Positions 29,767 to 38,398 of a DNA stretch of 64,000 bases are shown here, in pieces. The notes below the pieces were generated by a model. It was not told where the DNA came from. It worked only from the letters and a program-made list of their open reading frames with translations, and searched no databases. Within the stretch, counting starts at the first letter, position 1, and the number at the start of each line of letters is the position of its first letter. Source of the stretch: Cycloclasticus sp. 46_120_T64 (GTDB taxonomy: Bacteria > Pseudomonadota > Gammaproteobacteria > Methylococcales > Cycloclasticaceae); NCBI GenBank assembly GCA_002162695.1, contig MAAM01000005.1, forward strand, positions 124,001 to 188,000. The letters run 5' to 3'. The translations under genes and the position numbers were made by a program.

Positions 29767-30462
29767 ATGCCACTATCTAACGCCCACAGCTGGGCCCAAC
29801 AACTGAACGAAGAACTCAACGAACCTTATATGTTGCGCTTAAGGGAGTTTCTACAACAAGAAAAAGACGCGCATAAAATCATCTACCCGCACTCATCTAA
29901 TTGGTTCCACGCCCTAGAAATGACCCCTTTACCCGAGGTGAAGGTCGTTATCATCGGGCAGGACCCTTACCACCAACCGCAACAGGCTCACGGTTTATCC
30001 TTCTCAGTATTGCCTGGGGTTAAAGTCCCCCCCTCCCTACTCAATATTTACAAAGAGCTCGAGACTGATTTGCAGATAACCCGCAGCTACCACGGTTACC
30101 TAGAAAGTTGGGCCAAGCAAGGCGTGTTATTACTTAATAGTGTGTTAACCGTTGAACAAGCCCAAGCAAACTCACACCAAGGCAAGGGCTGGGAGCGATT
30201 CACCGACAAAATAATACACCTAGTGGCCGAACAAAATGAACACGTTTGTTTTTTGCTCTGGGGTAATTACGCACAAAAAAAAGGGCAATTCATCGATCAC
30301 GAGCGGCATTGCGTACTCAAAGCCCCGCACCCGTCCCCCTTATCGGCATACCGCGGGTTTTTCGGCTGCCAGCACTTTAGCAAGGTCAATCAATACTTAG
30401 AGCAACACGGCAAAACAGCCATTCATTGGCAGCTCCCTTTACTAAGCCCACCGGCAGCATAA
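29767..30462 (+). CDS. ung: Uracil-DNA glycosylase
   Basis: Ung removes uracil from DNA in base excision repair. The 231 residues show [21 protein letters not shown] with catalytic Asp66, [17 protein letters not shown], and [17 protein letters not shown] with the catalytic His. It is divergent from ttcA with a ~120-bp gap. A hairpin (30477-30491) follows at the 3' end. Confidence 0.97.
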   Translation: MPLSNAHSWAQQLNEELNEPYMLRLREFLQQEKDAHKIIYPHSSNWFHALEMTPLPEVKVVIIGQDPYHQPQQAHGLSFSVLPGVKVPPSLLNIYKELETDLQITRSYHGYLESWAKQGVLLLNSVLTVEQAQANSHQGKGWERFTDKIIHLVAEQNEHVCFLLWGNYAQKKGQFIDHERHCVLKAPHPSPLSAYRGFFGCQHFSKVNQYLEQHGKTAIHWQLPLLSPPAA

Positions 30463-30476
30463 ACTACAGCTACAGC

Positions 30477-30491
30477 TAGCCAATCTGGCTA
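30477..30491 (+). other. Short hairpin after ung
   Basis: TAGCCA (30477-30482) and TGGCTA (30486-30491) form a perfect 6-bp stem with a 3-base loop, 15 bp after the ung stop. It is followed by AAAAAAA rather than T-residues, so it is not a clear terminator. Confidence 0.3.
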
Positions 30492-30569
30492 AAAAAACAG
30501 TATTACCAGCCGCCTCGGCTGTTCATTGCAAGCTCTCATTTAATGAGACCAATATCGCAACGCCGACGC

Positions 30570-30588
30570 TTGATTAAAAAATAATCAA
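30570..30588. other. 7-bp AT-rich inverted repeat upstream of the Fur box
   Basis: TTGATTA (30570-30576) and TAATCAA (30582-30588), separated by AAAAA. It lies 15 bp before the Fur box in the 234-bp gap between ung and the next small gene. It may be part of the promoter region or a second regulator site. Confidence 0.3.
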
Positions 30589-30603
30589 AAAGATAGCAAC
30601 ACC

Positions 30604-30630
30604 TATTGCAAATGATAATCATTCGCAATA
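30604..30630. promoter_or_regulatory. Fur box
   Basis: A 27-bp near-perfect palindrome whose core AATGATAATCATT fits the GATAATGATAATCATTATC consensus of Fur sites. The arms TATTGC and GCAATA extend the symmetry. It lies 67 bp before the start of a small gene on the plus strand and should put that gene under ferric-uptake control. Confidence 0.85.
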
Positions 30631-30696
30631 GACTTAACTCATCTTAAGAAATCGACTCCCCGCGATAAGACCTCTTAATAAACGGATGACTAAGCC

Positions 30697-30882
30697 ATGA
30701 ATGGACTGACTAAAAGCGAGAGAAAATCACAAACACTACGTTTTGAAATTGATGCCGACACCTTATACGGACTCTTTTCTCAACAGCAGCTTTGCGCCGC
30801 AGACATTCGTTGCCTTGATCGTTCATCTAAAAACTGCCTACAGGCCATTTGCCTGAAGAGCTTGTTGTCCGCCAAGTTTTAA
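30697..30882 (+). CDS. Small four-cysteine protein, probably Fur-regulated, unknown
   Basis: 61 residues and not recognised with confidence. The N-terminal half is polar (SERKSQTLRFEIDADTLYGLF). The C-terminal half carries four cysteines at 33, 39, 47 and 52 (C-x5-C-x7-C-x4-C), which could bind a metal or Fe-S cluster; that is inference. There is no signal peptide. It is the first gene after the Fur box, and a second small gene follows 59 bp later on the same strand. An iron-starvation role is suggested by position only. Confidence 0.65.
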   Translation: MNGLTKSERKSQTLRFEIDADTLYGLFSQQQLCAADIRCLDRSSKNCLQAICLKSLLSAKF

Positions 30883-30941
30883 ACCTAACGATGTGACCAA
30901 GCACTCGTCGCATACAAATAAACACCCGAGAGAACAAAAAC

Positions 30942-31190
30942 ATGAGTAAAAACCCCTATCCTATTTTTTCTGTCTCCGGCAAAGATCAGCCCGAGCACCT
31001 ACAAATAAAGATAAAGATGTTTATTCGTTTATACAGCCGGAACCAAGCTGCGATGATTGCCGACGCCATCGTGCAGCACCTCTGCGCACTATTAGCACAT
31101 AATAATTTTAGTGAAGGTGCCGCGCAACGCTGCCAATACCGAGCATTAGAAATGCATTGGCGTTGTTTAGCGTGGAATGCGCGTAACTAA
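30942..31190 (+). CDS. Small protein downstream of the Fur box, unknown
   Basis: 82 residues, helical and basic, with three cysteines (HLCALL, QRCQYR, WRCLAW). There is no signal peptide or membrane segment. A GAGAG element precedes the ATG. It is second in line after the Fur box and may share its transcript. It is convergent with msrA (13 bp between stops). Not recognised. Confidence 0.6.
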   Translation: MSKNPYPIFSVSGKDQPEHLQIKIKMFIRLYSRNQAAMIADAIVQHLCALLAHNNFSEGAAQRCQYRALEMHWRCLAWNARN

Positions 31191-31203
31191 AGCTCTGCCA
31201 GCC

Positions 31204-31833
31204 TTATAAGCTGACCCCAGTTCCACCCAAACCACAATAACCAGCAGGGTTCTTTGCTAGGTATTGCTGGTGATAGTGCTCCGCATAATAAAATTCCGCG
31301 GCCTCGACTAGCTCGGTGGTAATGTCAGCAAAACCGGCTAGAGTTAAGCCTTGCTGATAACGTAGACGAGTTTTTTCTGCCTGCTGCAGTTGTTCGGTAT
31401 TGCGGTAGTAAATCCCCGAGCGATACTGAGTTCCTTGGTCATTGCCCTGCGCCATTCCTTGGGTCGGGTTATGCGATTGCCAAAACACCGTTAATAACTC
31501 AGCATAAGAAATAGTGGCTGGGTCATATACCACCAACACCACCTCATTATGCCCTGTCATACCTGAACACACTTCTTCGTAACTAGGGTTGCTGGTAAAC
31601 CCTGCGGAGTAGCCAACCGCCGTGGAATACACCCCCGCCAAAGACCAAAACTTTCGCTCCGCGCCCCAAAAACAGCCCATCCCAAAAACCGCTAGTTCAA
31701 GCCCTGCGGGAAAAGGCGCTTGTAAACGATGTCCACGATGAACATAGTGCTCACTCGGTAATTGCATCGGCGTATTGCGCCCCGCCAACGCCTCTTCTGC
31801 TGTTGGTAACATTAATTTATTCATTGCTAACAC
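31204..31833 (-). CDS. msrA: Peptide methionine-S-sulfoxide reductase
   Basis: MsrA repairs oxidised methionine (S form) with thioredoxin as reductant. The 209 residues have the catalytic [13 protein letters not shown] and the GTQYRSGIY and AEHYHQQYL motifs. The N-terminal ~40-residue extension ([14 protein letters not shown]) and the C-terminal GYCGLGGTG resolving-cysteine region match the long E. coli type. Starts at M1, M4 or M7 cannot be separated. Confidence 0.96.
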   Translation of the reverse strand: MLAMNKLMLPTAEEALAGRNTPMQLPSEHYVHRGHRLQAPFPAGLELAVFGMGCFWGAERKFWSLAGVYSTAVGYSAGFTSNPSYEEVCSGMTGHNEVVLVVYDPATISYAELLTVFWQSHNPTQGMAQGNDQGTQYRSGIYYRNTEQLQQAEKTRLRYQQGLTLAGFADITTELVEAAEFYYAEHYHQQYLAKNPAGYCGLGGTGVSL

Positions 31834-31904
31834 CGCCCTGTCTATTTAAAGTAGAGTCTTCAGGTCCTATCCAGCTAACTAGAGACCCGCCAGATAATAC
31901 ATCG

Positions 31905-31920
31905 GCTGCCGATCGGCAGC
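31905..31920. promoter_or_regulatory. 16-bp perfect palindrome upstream of the DUF2798 gene
   Basis: GCTGCCGATCGGCAGC is a perfect palindrome with no spacer, 34 bp before the DUF2798 start and in the gap between divergent msrA and that gene. It looks like a dimeric-repressor operator; no matching regulator gene is adjacent. Confidence 0.4.
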
Positions 31921-31953
31921 TGCTCTTCTTAACCCAGCCTCAACTGAAGCCGA

Positions 31954-32190
31954 ATGATTCATCAAAAACACCAAAAAATAGTCTTTTCATTTTTCATGTC
32001 ATTACTGATGTCGGCCATCATGTCATTCGTCATCAGCATTTTCAACCTGGGTTGGGTAGACGACATCATCAGTCGTTGGCTGCATGCGTGGAGCTTTGCT
32101 TTTTCTATTGCCTTCCCATGTATTGTCTTGGTATCACCTTTGGTCAATAAATTAGTCACATTGGTTATACAACCAACAAACAAGCAATAG
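31954..32190 (+). CDS. DUF2798 membrane protein
   Basis: 78 residues with two membrane segments (about residues 10-31 and 46-70) separated by LGWVDDIISRWLHAWSFAFSIAFP, the conserved signature of DUF2798. Function unknown. It stands alone between msrA and hslO, with a 16-bp palindrome just upstream. Confidence 0.8.
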   Translation: MIHQKHQKIVFSFFMSLLMSAIMSFVISIFNLGWVDDIISRWLHAWSFAFSIAFPCIVLVSPLVNKLVTLVIQPTNKQ

Positions 32191-32244
32191 CTCATACGGG
32201 TCGAGTCTTCACGAAATCGAATACCTCAGCGAGGCGGATATAAA

Positions 32245-32263
32245 CACAACTATTACAGTTGTG
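32245..32263. other. Inverted repeat between DUF2798 gene and hslO
   Basis: CACAACT (32245-32251) and AGTTGTG (32257-32263) pair around ATTAC; flanking GAGGC (32231-32235) and GCCTC (32264-32268) could extend the fold. There is no T-run. Possibly a weak terminator or operator. Confidence 0.3.
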
Positions 32264-32312
32264 GCCTCTTCCTGTAATACAATAAGCTACTGAAAGCAGG
32301 CAATAATAACAG

Positions 32313-33197
32313 GTGACCCCTTTGATAACAGAAAATGACCAAGACCAGCTCCATCGTTTCCTCTTCGAAGACCTTGGTATCCGTGGAGAAATTATATCCT
32401 TGGACACTAGCTGGCTTGCTGCGCAGGCGAATCATCAGTACCCCGATGCAGTCGCCGAGCAACTGGGGCAAGCCTTAGCCGCCACCTTATTATTATCTGC
32501 CACCATAAAATTCAACGGTACTTTAACCCTGCAAGTACAGGGTGATGGGCTGATCAGCATGTTAGTCGCTCAAGCCAGCGAGCAACAATCGGTTAGGGGC
32601 TTGGCACACTGGCAACAACAAGCTAGCGCCGAGCAGGCCCAATCATTATTTGGCAATGGCCGCTTGGTCATAACCATCAAACCCGAACAAGGCGAATCCT
32701 ACCAAGGCATCGTCAACTTAGAGGGCGACTCAATTCTTGGCGCGGTACAAACCTATTTCAAACAATCGGAACAACTCAAGACGCGGTTATGGTTTGCCAT
32801 TAATGAGCAGCGTGCTGTCGGCTTATTACTGCAAGAATTACCCGCCCAGCAAGACGAAGAGGACAGCTGGCAGCGTATCGAAATGCTCGCAAATACGATC
32901 ACCCAGCAAGAGCTGCTAGAGCTACCACCTGAACAAGTACTATATCGTTTATTTCACGAAGAAAAGATTCGTTTATTCGAACCAAAGCCGGTTAAATTCC
33001 AGTGCGACTGCTCGAAACCAAAAGTGGAAGCTAGCCTCATCAACCTAGGTCACGCAGAAATCCTATCTATCTTGCAAGAAAAGGGCTCGGTTGAGGTCGA
33101 TTGTGGTTACTGTAACCAGCACTACCACTTTGACACCATCGATATAGAACAGTTATTTAGCGAAGACCCTAACACGCCCTCACCGCTGCTCCATTAA
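32313..33197 (+). CDS. hslO: Redox-regulated chaperone Hsp33
   Basis: Hsp33 is a cytoplasmic holdase switched on by oxidation. The C-terminal zinc/redox centre is visible as CDC (residues ~230-232) and CGYC about 30 residues later, the normal C-x-C...C-x2-C set. The N-terminal fold has LTLQVQGDGLISMLVAQA. The start may be GTG 32313 or TTG 32322; AGGTG at 32311-32315 is better spaced for the TTG. About 290 residues either way. Confidence 0.95.
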   Translation: MTPLITENDQDQLHRFLFEDLGIRGEIISLDTSWLAAQANHQYPDAVAEQLGQALAATLLLSATIKFNGTLTLQVQGDGLISMLVAQASEQQSVRGLAHWQQQASAEQAQSLFGNGRLVITIKPEQGESYQGIVNLEGDSILGAVQTYFKQSEQLKTRLWFAINEQRAVGLLLQELPAQQDEEDSWQRIEMLANTITQQELLELPPEQVLYRLFHEEKIRLFEPKPVKFQCDCSKPKVEASLINLGHAEILSILQEKGSVEVDCGYCNQHYHFDTIDIEQLFSEDPNTPSPLLH

Positions 33198-33218
33198 TCG
33201 TCGCTAAGTCAACGCCGG

Positions 33219-33653
33219 CTATAGGTATCGTTTTAACCAGGACTCGAACTGTGGCAGGCTCATCGCCCCCGCTTGTCGAGCGACTTCTTTGCCATTTTTC
33301 ATAATCAATAATGTCGGAATGCTTCTAATTTGAAAACGGGATGCTAATTTCTGCTGCCGCTCCGTATCCAGCTTTACAAACCGCGCGCTGGGTTCCAATT
33401 TTTTAGCCGCCGCATCAAAGGTGGCGGCAAACGACTTACACGGGCCACACCAAGCCGCCCAACAATCGACCACCAGCGGAATATCACTTTGTTCGAAATG
33501 ACGCTGAGCATTAGCCGCGGTTAAGGTCGCGGGTTTGCCAGCAAACAATTTTTTCTTACATTGCCCACACTTGCCTCCGGCCGCTAATTTATCCGCCGGT
33601 AGTTTATTAACGGCATCACAATGAGGACAAACGATTTTGATTGATTCAGACAT
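33219..33653 (-). CDS. trxC: Thioredoxin 2
   Basis: TrxC is a zinc-containing thioredoxin. Two CxxC pairs at the N-terminus (CPHCDAVN and CGQCKKKL) bind zinc, followed by a thioredoxin domain with the active site WAAWCGPCKSF and the cis-proline region IRSIPTLLIM. 144 residues. It is the last gene of a tight run with the GIY-YIG gene, sprT and the MipZ-like gene, 1 bp after the GIY-YIG stop. Confidence 0.95.
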   Translation of the reverse strand: MSESIKIVCPHCDAVNKLPADKLAAGGKCGQCKKKLFAGKPATLTAANAQRHFEQSDIPLVVDCWAAWCGPCKSFAATFDAAAKKLEPSARFVKLDTERQQKLASRFQIRSIPTLLIMKNGKEVARQAGAMSLPQFESWLKRYL

Positions 33654-33654
33654 A

Positions 33655-33906
33655 TTAAGTTGTTGAGTTTGTTATTAAGGCAAGCTTTGCAAGCCGCGAT
33701 AGTTTTTTAATTTGCGCTTCACGCACGCTAGCACTGCTGCGTGTATGGTTAGCTTCAGTAAACACAAAACGTAATGGGCGGCGGCCGTTGAAATACTTCG
33801 CGCCAGTACCATTTAGGTGCTGTTGGAAACGTCGTTCTAGGTCGGTGCTAATACCGGTATATAAGCTGTTATCACTGGCCTCAATAATATACACAAACCA
33901 GTTCAT
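33655..33906 (-). CDS. GIY-YIG nuclease-domain protein (UPF0213, YhbQ-like)
   Basis: 83 residues forming a lone GIY-YIG domain: WFVYIIEASDNSLYTGIS (the YIx..LYTG strand pair) and the LERRFQQHLNGTGAKYF helix with the conserved Arg. Such small proteins may nick or resolve branched DNA; the biological role is uncertain. It overlaps the sprT stop by four bases and is followed immediately by trxC. Confidence 0.88.
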   Translation of the reverse strand: MNWFVYIIEASDNSLYTGISTDLERRFQQHLNGTGAKYFNGRRPLRFVFTEANHTRSSASVREAQIKKLSRLAKLALITNSTT

Positions 33907-34415
33907 ACAATCATCAGGCGATCACCACACTGACGACAAGCGTATTGCGCCAAACCTCTGAGCATTTTGTTATGCCGCCTAATCCCCAATTCGTGCCGTT
34001 GACAACCGCAGGCATAGGCAATCGTCGAGTAGCGTCGCCGTGGAATAGCACTCAAATCATAACTCGCGGTGCGGCTAGCCTCGGCACCAAAGTCGGCCAT
34101 CACCGCCCGCCACTCTGGCCCATGCGGGCGAATCGACCGACGATCAAAACGCATATCGACGACATAATGCGCCACTTCATGCGGAATGGTACTGCTCACA
34201 TTATCATCAAAATACTTCGCAAACACTGCCGCGTTATAACGAATAGACCGTTGTTGCCGATGTCGCTTATACATGCCAATGGTGTGCCCCGTTAAATCGA
34301 ACCGAATATCAATCAACGGCCAACGAGCCCGATAGAGTTCGTTGGCTAATTCAATATAACGCGTGGTTTCTTCGACCACCTGGGTTTGTTGCGCCTGAGT
34401 TAATCGTACCAACAT
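33903..34415 (-). CDS. sprT: SprT-family zinc metalloprotein
   Basis: 170 residues. The zinc-binding HExxH appears as IPHEVAHYVVD with a downstream acidic helix, and the C-terminal CGCQRHELGI...CRQCGDRL holds four cysteines for a second zinc. SprT proteins resemble the SPRTN DNA-protein crosslink protease; the bacterial function is not settled. It starts right after the MipZ-like gene stop (adjacent bases) and overlaps the GIY-YIG gene by four bases. Confidence 0.93.
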   Translation of the reverse strand: MLVRLTQAQQTQVVEETTRYIELANELYRARWPLIDIRFDLTGHTIGMYKRHRQQRSIRYNAAVFAKYFDDNVSSTIPHEVAHYVVDMRFDRRSIRPHGPEWRAVMADFGAEASRTASYDLSAIPRRRYSTIAYACGCQRHELGIRRHNKMLRGLAQYACRQCGDRLMIV

Positions 34416-35207
34416 TTAGAACAAATTAAGGCTATCCAATAAAGAACGCACATCTTGTTTGGCGGCGACATTTGACAAGCTATTTGAATTATCTACATCC
34501 AAAATAGTTAAGCCACTGGGGAATAATTCTTTGTAAATAACCCGCTCGTACAAACCCGGCAAATAACGAAACATCACCCGTTTCTGCAACGCATCAAGCG
34601 CACCATGCACACGCTTATTATTCCTCGATCCCAAGGAGGCTAAACGATTGCGTACCACCACCCAGTCCATCGGTGGACGACCACTGGCGGCACGAAACTT
34701 ACGGCTATCCCAAACCATTTCACTGTAACAACTGAGTTTTTTCACCTGAAAATCGTTTGCGCTGACTTCACCTAGCAAATCCAAATCAACAAAACTGTCA
34801 TTTAAGGGGGTAATTAGGGTATCCGCTAGTGCGTGTGCCAAACGAGACAGGTAAGTATCATTCCCTGGGCAATCAACCACAATAAAGTCGGCAGTTTGCT
34901 TAAAACGGCTCAAGACCTTTTGAAAGTTTTGTTGGTCCTCAGTCTCACGATCTTGTATCGCACTAGCACTTGATGGTGCAATCACCATGCACTCCGGCAT
35001 CACGACCTCAGCGCCGCTGTTCGCCATATGGGCCTGTCTATTTTGCAGGTAACGGGCCACGCTTTTTTGCCGTGAATCCAAATCGATCACCGCAACTTTT
35101 TTCCCCGCATTCAATAAACAGACAATGATATGCATGGCCAGGGTTGACTTCCCTGTCCCGCCCTTTTCATTGCCAAAAACAATGATATGCGTCTCTTTTT
35201 TATCCAT
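34416..35207 (-). CDS. MipZ-like ParA-superfamily ATPase
   Basis: 263 residues. The deviant Walker A FGNEKGGTGKST is at residues 11-22, with the signature lysine and following P-loop lysine. AVIDLDSRQKSVARYLQNR and FIVVDCPGNDTYLSRLAH follow. PLNDSFVDLDLLG and MDWVVVRNRLASLGSRNNKR are, from memory, the blocks that mark MipZ of Caulobacter and other Alphaproteobacteria rather than Soj/ParA or MinD. In Caulobacter MipZ binds ParB and DNA and keeps FtsZ away from the poles. No parB or min gene lies nearby; instead sprT, a GIY-YIG gene and trxC follow without gaps. Confidence 0.82.
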   Translation of the reverse strand: MDKKETHIIVFGNEKGGTGKSTLAMHIIVCLLNAGKKVAVIDLDSRQKSVARYLQNRQAHMANSGAEVVMPECMVIAPSSASAIQDRETEDQQNFQKVLSRFKQTADFIVVDCPGNDTYLSRLAHALADTLITPLNDSFVDLDLLGEVSANDFQVKKLSCYSEMVWDSRKFRAASGRPPMDWVVVRNRLASLGSRNNKRVHGALDALQKRVMFRYLPGLYERVIYKELFPSGLTILDVDNSNSLSNVAAKQDVRSLLDSLNLF

Positions 35208-35230
35208 AAATAAAACGGCGACCGCGGGCG

Positions 35231-36430
35231 TTAAAGCGTCTCTAAATCGAATTCGACTAAGGGGTTAATCTCTTCGTCATAATTAACCGCCTCTAGGCTG
35301 AAACCAAACAAGTGCAAAAACTCTTTTTTATAGCCCGCGTAATCGGTTAGCTCGAATAAATTGTCGGTGGTCACTTGCGGCCAAATTTCACGACATTTTT
35401 GCTGAATGTCATCGCGTAATTCCCAATCATCCAAACGTAAACGGTTTGCCTCGTCGAGGTTTTTATCTGCGCCAGCGTTAAACAACTGGGTGCGGAATAA
35501 ACGGTTAATTTGTTCGATACAACCTTCATGCACGTTTTCTTCTTTCATCACTTTGAACGCCATCGAAATATATAAAGGCATCACCGGAATAGCTGAACTC
35601 GCCTGGGTAACCACCGACTTCAACACCGCAACGTTAGCACTGCCATTATTCGCCTTTAAATCGGCATCAATCGTATTCGCCGCACGATCAAGATCCATTT
35701 TCGCTTTGCCTAAGGCACCATCCCAATAAATCGGCCAAGTAATCGCGGTACCAATATAGCTATACGCCACCGACTGACAACCTTTCGCAAGTACACCCGC
35801 ATCCGCTAAGGCGCTCATCCAAAGCTCCCAATCCTGTCCACCCATCACGGTAACCGTATCGACAATTTCTTCTTCGGTCGCCGGCTCAACAGAGGCCTCG
35901 ATGATACGATCTTTATTGGTATCAATCGCGGTTGAGGTATAGGTTTCACCAATTGGTTTCAAACATGAACGAACCAAGGTGTCAGTTCCTGGAACTTTTC
36001 TTACCGGTGAGGCCAACGAATAAATAACCAAATCAACTTGACCCAAGTCCTCTTTGATTAACTCAATGGTTTTTTCCTTCGCTTCATTGGAAAACGCATC
36101 ACCGTTGACGTGTTTGGCGTACAAACCCGCTTGTTTAGCTTCGGCATCAAAAGCGGCGGTGTTATACCAACCCGCTGAGCCCGTTTTCTTTTCGGTTCCC
36201 GGCTTTTCAAAAAAAACGCCGATCGTCGCCGCACCCGAACCAAAGGCCGCGGTAATTCTAGATGACAGTCCATAACCACTCGAAGCGCCGATAATGAGCA
36301 CCTTCTTTGGGCCATTTTCAAGCGCGCCTTGTTGTTGGGTAATATTAATTTGTTGTTTTACATTCGCAGCGCAACCAACAGGGTGTGCGGTTGTACAAAT
36401 AAAGCCACGAATTTTTGGTTTAATAATCAT
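35231..36430 (-). CDS. fabV: Trans-2-enoyl-ACP/CoA reductase FabV
   Basis: FabV is the NADH-dependent enoyl reductase of the last elongation step in fatty-acid synthesis and is typically resistant to triclosan. The 399 residues start [20 protein letters not shown] and have [16 protein letters not shown] for cofactor binding. The Y-x8-K active site is [10 protein letters not shown]. It is a single gene, 23 bp upstream of the MipZ-like gene on the same strand. Confidence 0.97.
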   Translation of the reverse strand: MIIKPKIRGFICTTAHPVGCAANVKQQINITQQQGALENGPKKVLIIGASSGYGLSSRITAAFGSGAATIGVFFEKPGTEKKTGSAGWYNTAAFDAEAKQAGLYAKHVNGDAFSNEAKEKTIELIKEDLGQVDLVIYSLASPVRKVPGTDTLVRSCLKPIGETYTSTAIDTNKDRIIEASVEPATEEEIVDTVTVMGGQDWELWMSALADAGVLAKGCQSVAYSYIGTAITWPIYWDGALGKAKMDLDRAANTIDADLKANNGSANVAVLKSVVTQASSAIPVMPLYISMAFKVMKEENVHEGCIEQINRLFRTQLFNAGADKNLDEANRLRLDDWELRDDIQQKCREIWPQVTTDNLFELTDYAGYKKEFLHLFGFSLEAVNYDEEINPLVEFDLETL

Positions 36431-36567
36431 AAGACTGCCAATAAGTTATTCTAATGTGAACCTGCCATTCTAAAGGCATACGCTAATATTTTATAGCGCT
36501 CAATGCATCAATTTAAACCGTCGACAGGGGCTAATATGAAAACAAAATAGGCCTCCGTACGAGTCAG

Positions 36568-37494
36568 TCAAGACACTCGAACCTTCAATAAACTCGAAAT
36601 CGACGACCAACGATTAATCAGCAAGGAAAGGAAAATCAACGAACAAGCCAGTAGGTCGCTGCCTGACAATTGTTCGGCAAACCATACAGCCGCTAATAAG
36701 GCCGTCCATACGGGCTCAAGCACCATGATAACGACGCCGTGACTGCTCGCCGATAAGCTTTGTGCATAGGTTTGAATAAAGAACCGTAGCGCCGTGCCAA
36801 TCAAGGCACTCGCCGATAACCACACTATAAGGTCATTTGAAAAATCATTGAATAACGGCGCCCATGGTTCCAATATGAACGACAAAAATCCTGCCAGCAT
36901 CCCTACCGTTAATAGACTAATCGCGGTTAACGGTAACGGCGGAACTCGCTTACTCGCTCGTCGTGTAAGCTGCGCCTCACGCTGGTTTGCCGCCCGTGTA
37001 TTCAAGATAAAAAAGAACGCAAAGAAAAACGCCGAATATATAAAATATAGCTGCCCCGCATCCATCTTGAGACCTGTTTTTAACGACAACACAGCCAAAC
37101 CCATCGTCGCAACGGGCATCGCCAGCCAAGTGCTTTTAGCCAGTGGCTCGTTAAAAAATAGTTTGGAAAATGCCGGCACCATCACCACCGCTAGGCTGGT
37201 TAAAAAACCACCAATACTGAGGCTAACCCCTGAATTAACCCCCATGATCCAAAAACACATTCCCGCCGTGAACACCGAACCGACCTGTATCGCTTGGAAG
37301 TACTGACTCAGGCCCAGCAGCTTGACCTGCTGCCAACCGAAGAGTGTCAACACGAGGCCGGCCATTAAGAAGCGCAAACTGGTAAATAAGAACGGCGGCA
37401 TCATCGAAATAGCTTCTTTGGAAAACATCCAAGAAATGGCCGCCAACAAAGTCACCAGCAATAACCATAGGTCAGCTTTTAGGGTATTCGACAC
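36568..37494 (-). CDS. EamA/DMT-family transporter
   Basis: 308 residues with about ten hydrophobic segments arranged as two EamA repeats, the first ending near residue 140. GVNSGVSLSIGGFLTSLAVVMVP and ISLLTVGMLAGFLSF fit the drug/metabolite exporter superfamily. The substrate is unknown. It is a single gene, well separated from its neighbours. Confidence 0.9.
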   Translation of the reverse strand: MSNTLKADLWLLLVTLLAAISWMFSKEAISMMPPFLFTSLRFLMAGLVLTLFGWQQVKLLGLSQYFQAIQVGSVFTAGMCFWIMGVNSGVSLSIGGFLTSLAVVMVPAFSKLFFNEPLAKSTWLAMPVATMGLAVLSLKTGLKMDAGQLYFIYSAFFFAFFFILNTRAANQREAQLTRRASKRVPPLPLTAISLLTVGMLAGFLSFILEPWAPLFNDFSNDLIVWLSASALIGTALRFFIQTYAQSLSASSHGVVIMVLEPVWTALLAAVWFAEQLSGSDLLACSLIFLSLLINRWSSISSLLKVRVS

Positions 37495-37553
37495 AGCGCC
37501 TACCCTTAACTTAACAACGACTTAAGATAAGTCACAGCGAACGAAAAACCATA

Positions 37554-38033
37554 TTAGGCACTCTTTTTTGCCGCTTGTTTCTTTAGTTCTTGCGCGATAT
37601 CAGCCGCCACTTCGACCTCACTAGCCAAAGGAATCTCATTATCATCTTGCCGGCTTGGTTCGTCATCGACAGGCGACTCGACAGCACCACCTTGCTCATC
37701 AGCCGTCACCGACTCAACTGTGCCAGCAGTTTCTGCTAATAAGGCCGTCTCGGATAAATCCGTCTGCAATGCCTTCGCCTCTTCAGAGCATAAATCACCC
37801 GCGCCATTGGCAATATGTCGGTACACATCACGATATTGCTCGGTTAAACCCTTAAGCAGCACCGCGCTATTCACGAAATGATCATCAACCTGTTTACGAT
37901 AGGCCTCATGCTCCGTTTCCAGTTTTTGTACCTTCTCGGCATCAACACCGTTCTTGTCTCGAGAAAACCACGACGACAAGGCAAAACCCAGCCCCAAACC
38001 GATTAACACACCGATCATTAACTCTATACCCAT
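37554..38033 (-). CDS. zapG: Z-ring-associated protein ZapG (YhcB, DUF1043)
   Basis: 159 residues: one N-terminal membrane anchor (GIELMIGVLIGLGLGFALS), then a coiled coil (residues ~35-100) containing LKGLTEQYRDVYRHIANGA, typical of DUF1043. The C-terminal half is acidic and disordered. YhcB/ZapG links the division ring, cell elongation and envelope synthesis in E. coli. A short hydrophobic ORF ends directly at its ATG (TAAATG). Confidence 0.88.
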   Translation of the reverse strand: MGIELMIGVLIGLGLGFALSSWFSRDKNGVDAEKVQKLETEHEAYRKQVDDHFVNSAVLLKGLTEQYRDVYRHIANGAGDLCSEEAKALQTDLSETALLAETAGTVESVTADEQGGAVESPVDDEPSRQDDNEIPLASEVEVAADIAQELKKQAAKKSA

Positions 38034-38147
38034 TTAATTAAACCCCTCAATTGATGAACCTATTTTACTCAATACCGCCCTCACGACCTCAAGCACCGAC
38101 AGAAGTAGTTTAACCACTTCCGCCAATAAAGGCACCGCGAATAACAA
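38034..38147 (-). CDS. Candidate hydrophobic micro-ORF abutting zapG
   Basis: A 37-residue frame from TTG 38147 to TAA 38036-38034, directly adjoining the zapG ATG. The product would be almost entirely an amphipathic or membrane helix (LFAVPLLAEVVKLLLSVLEVV) with a polar end (SKIGSSIEGFN). It is closed upstream by an in-frame TAG. GAGGGG near its end is the likely zapG ribosome site. It could be coupled to zapG or be chance. Confidence 0.3.
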   Translation of the reverse strand: MLFAVPLLAEVVKLLLSVLEVVRAVLSKIGSSIEGFN

Positions 38148-38398
38148 AATCAGCCAGCCAGGACTAAACTAGTTTTCTGGCTAAGGTTTAAGTGAATCTA
38201 TTAAGACTCAATGAGCCGACACGAAGTCTTCCCTCCTTAACCCCTGACTCTCATTTCATCTTTGCAAGCCAACAACCCCACGATTATTTTTTAGCCGCGA
38301 GAAGCACCCTAGTTTGAACACTTATCGCGTAAAATAGTCCCTAGTGAATGAACCTAAATATTTATCGTTAAGCTAGCCCCGACCTTAGAGAGTCTACC
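38148..38398. other. Intergenic region between zapG and the ABC transporter gene
   Basis: About 250 bp between divergent genes. I see no further gene, RNA or strong hairpin. It must hold the promoters of both flanking genes, but I could not pick a convincing pair of hexamers. Confidence 0.5.
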
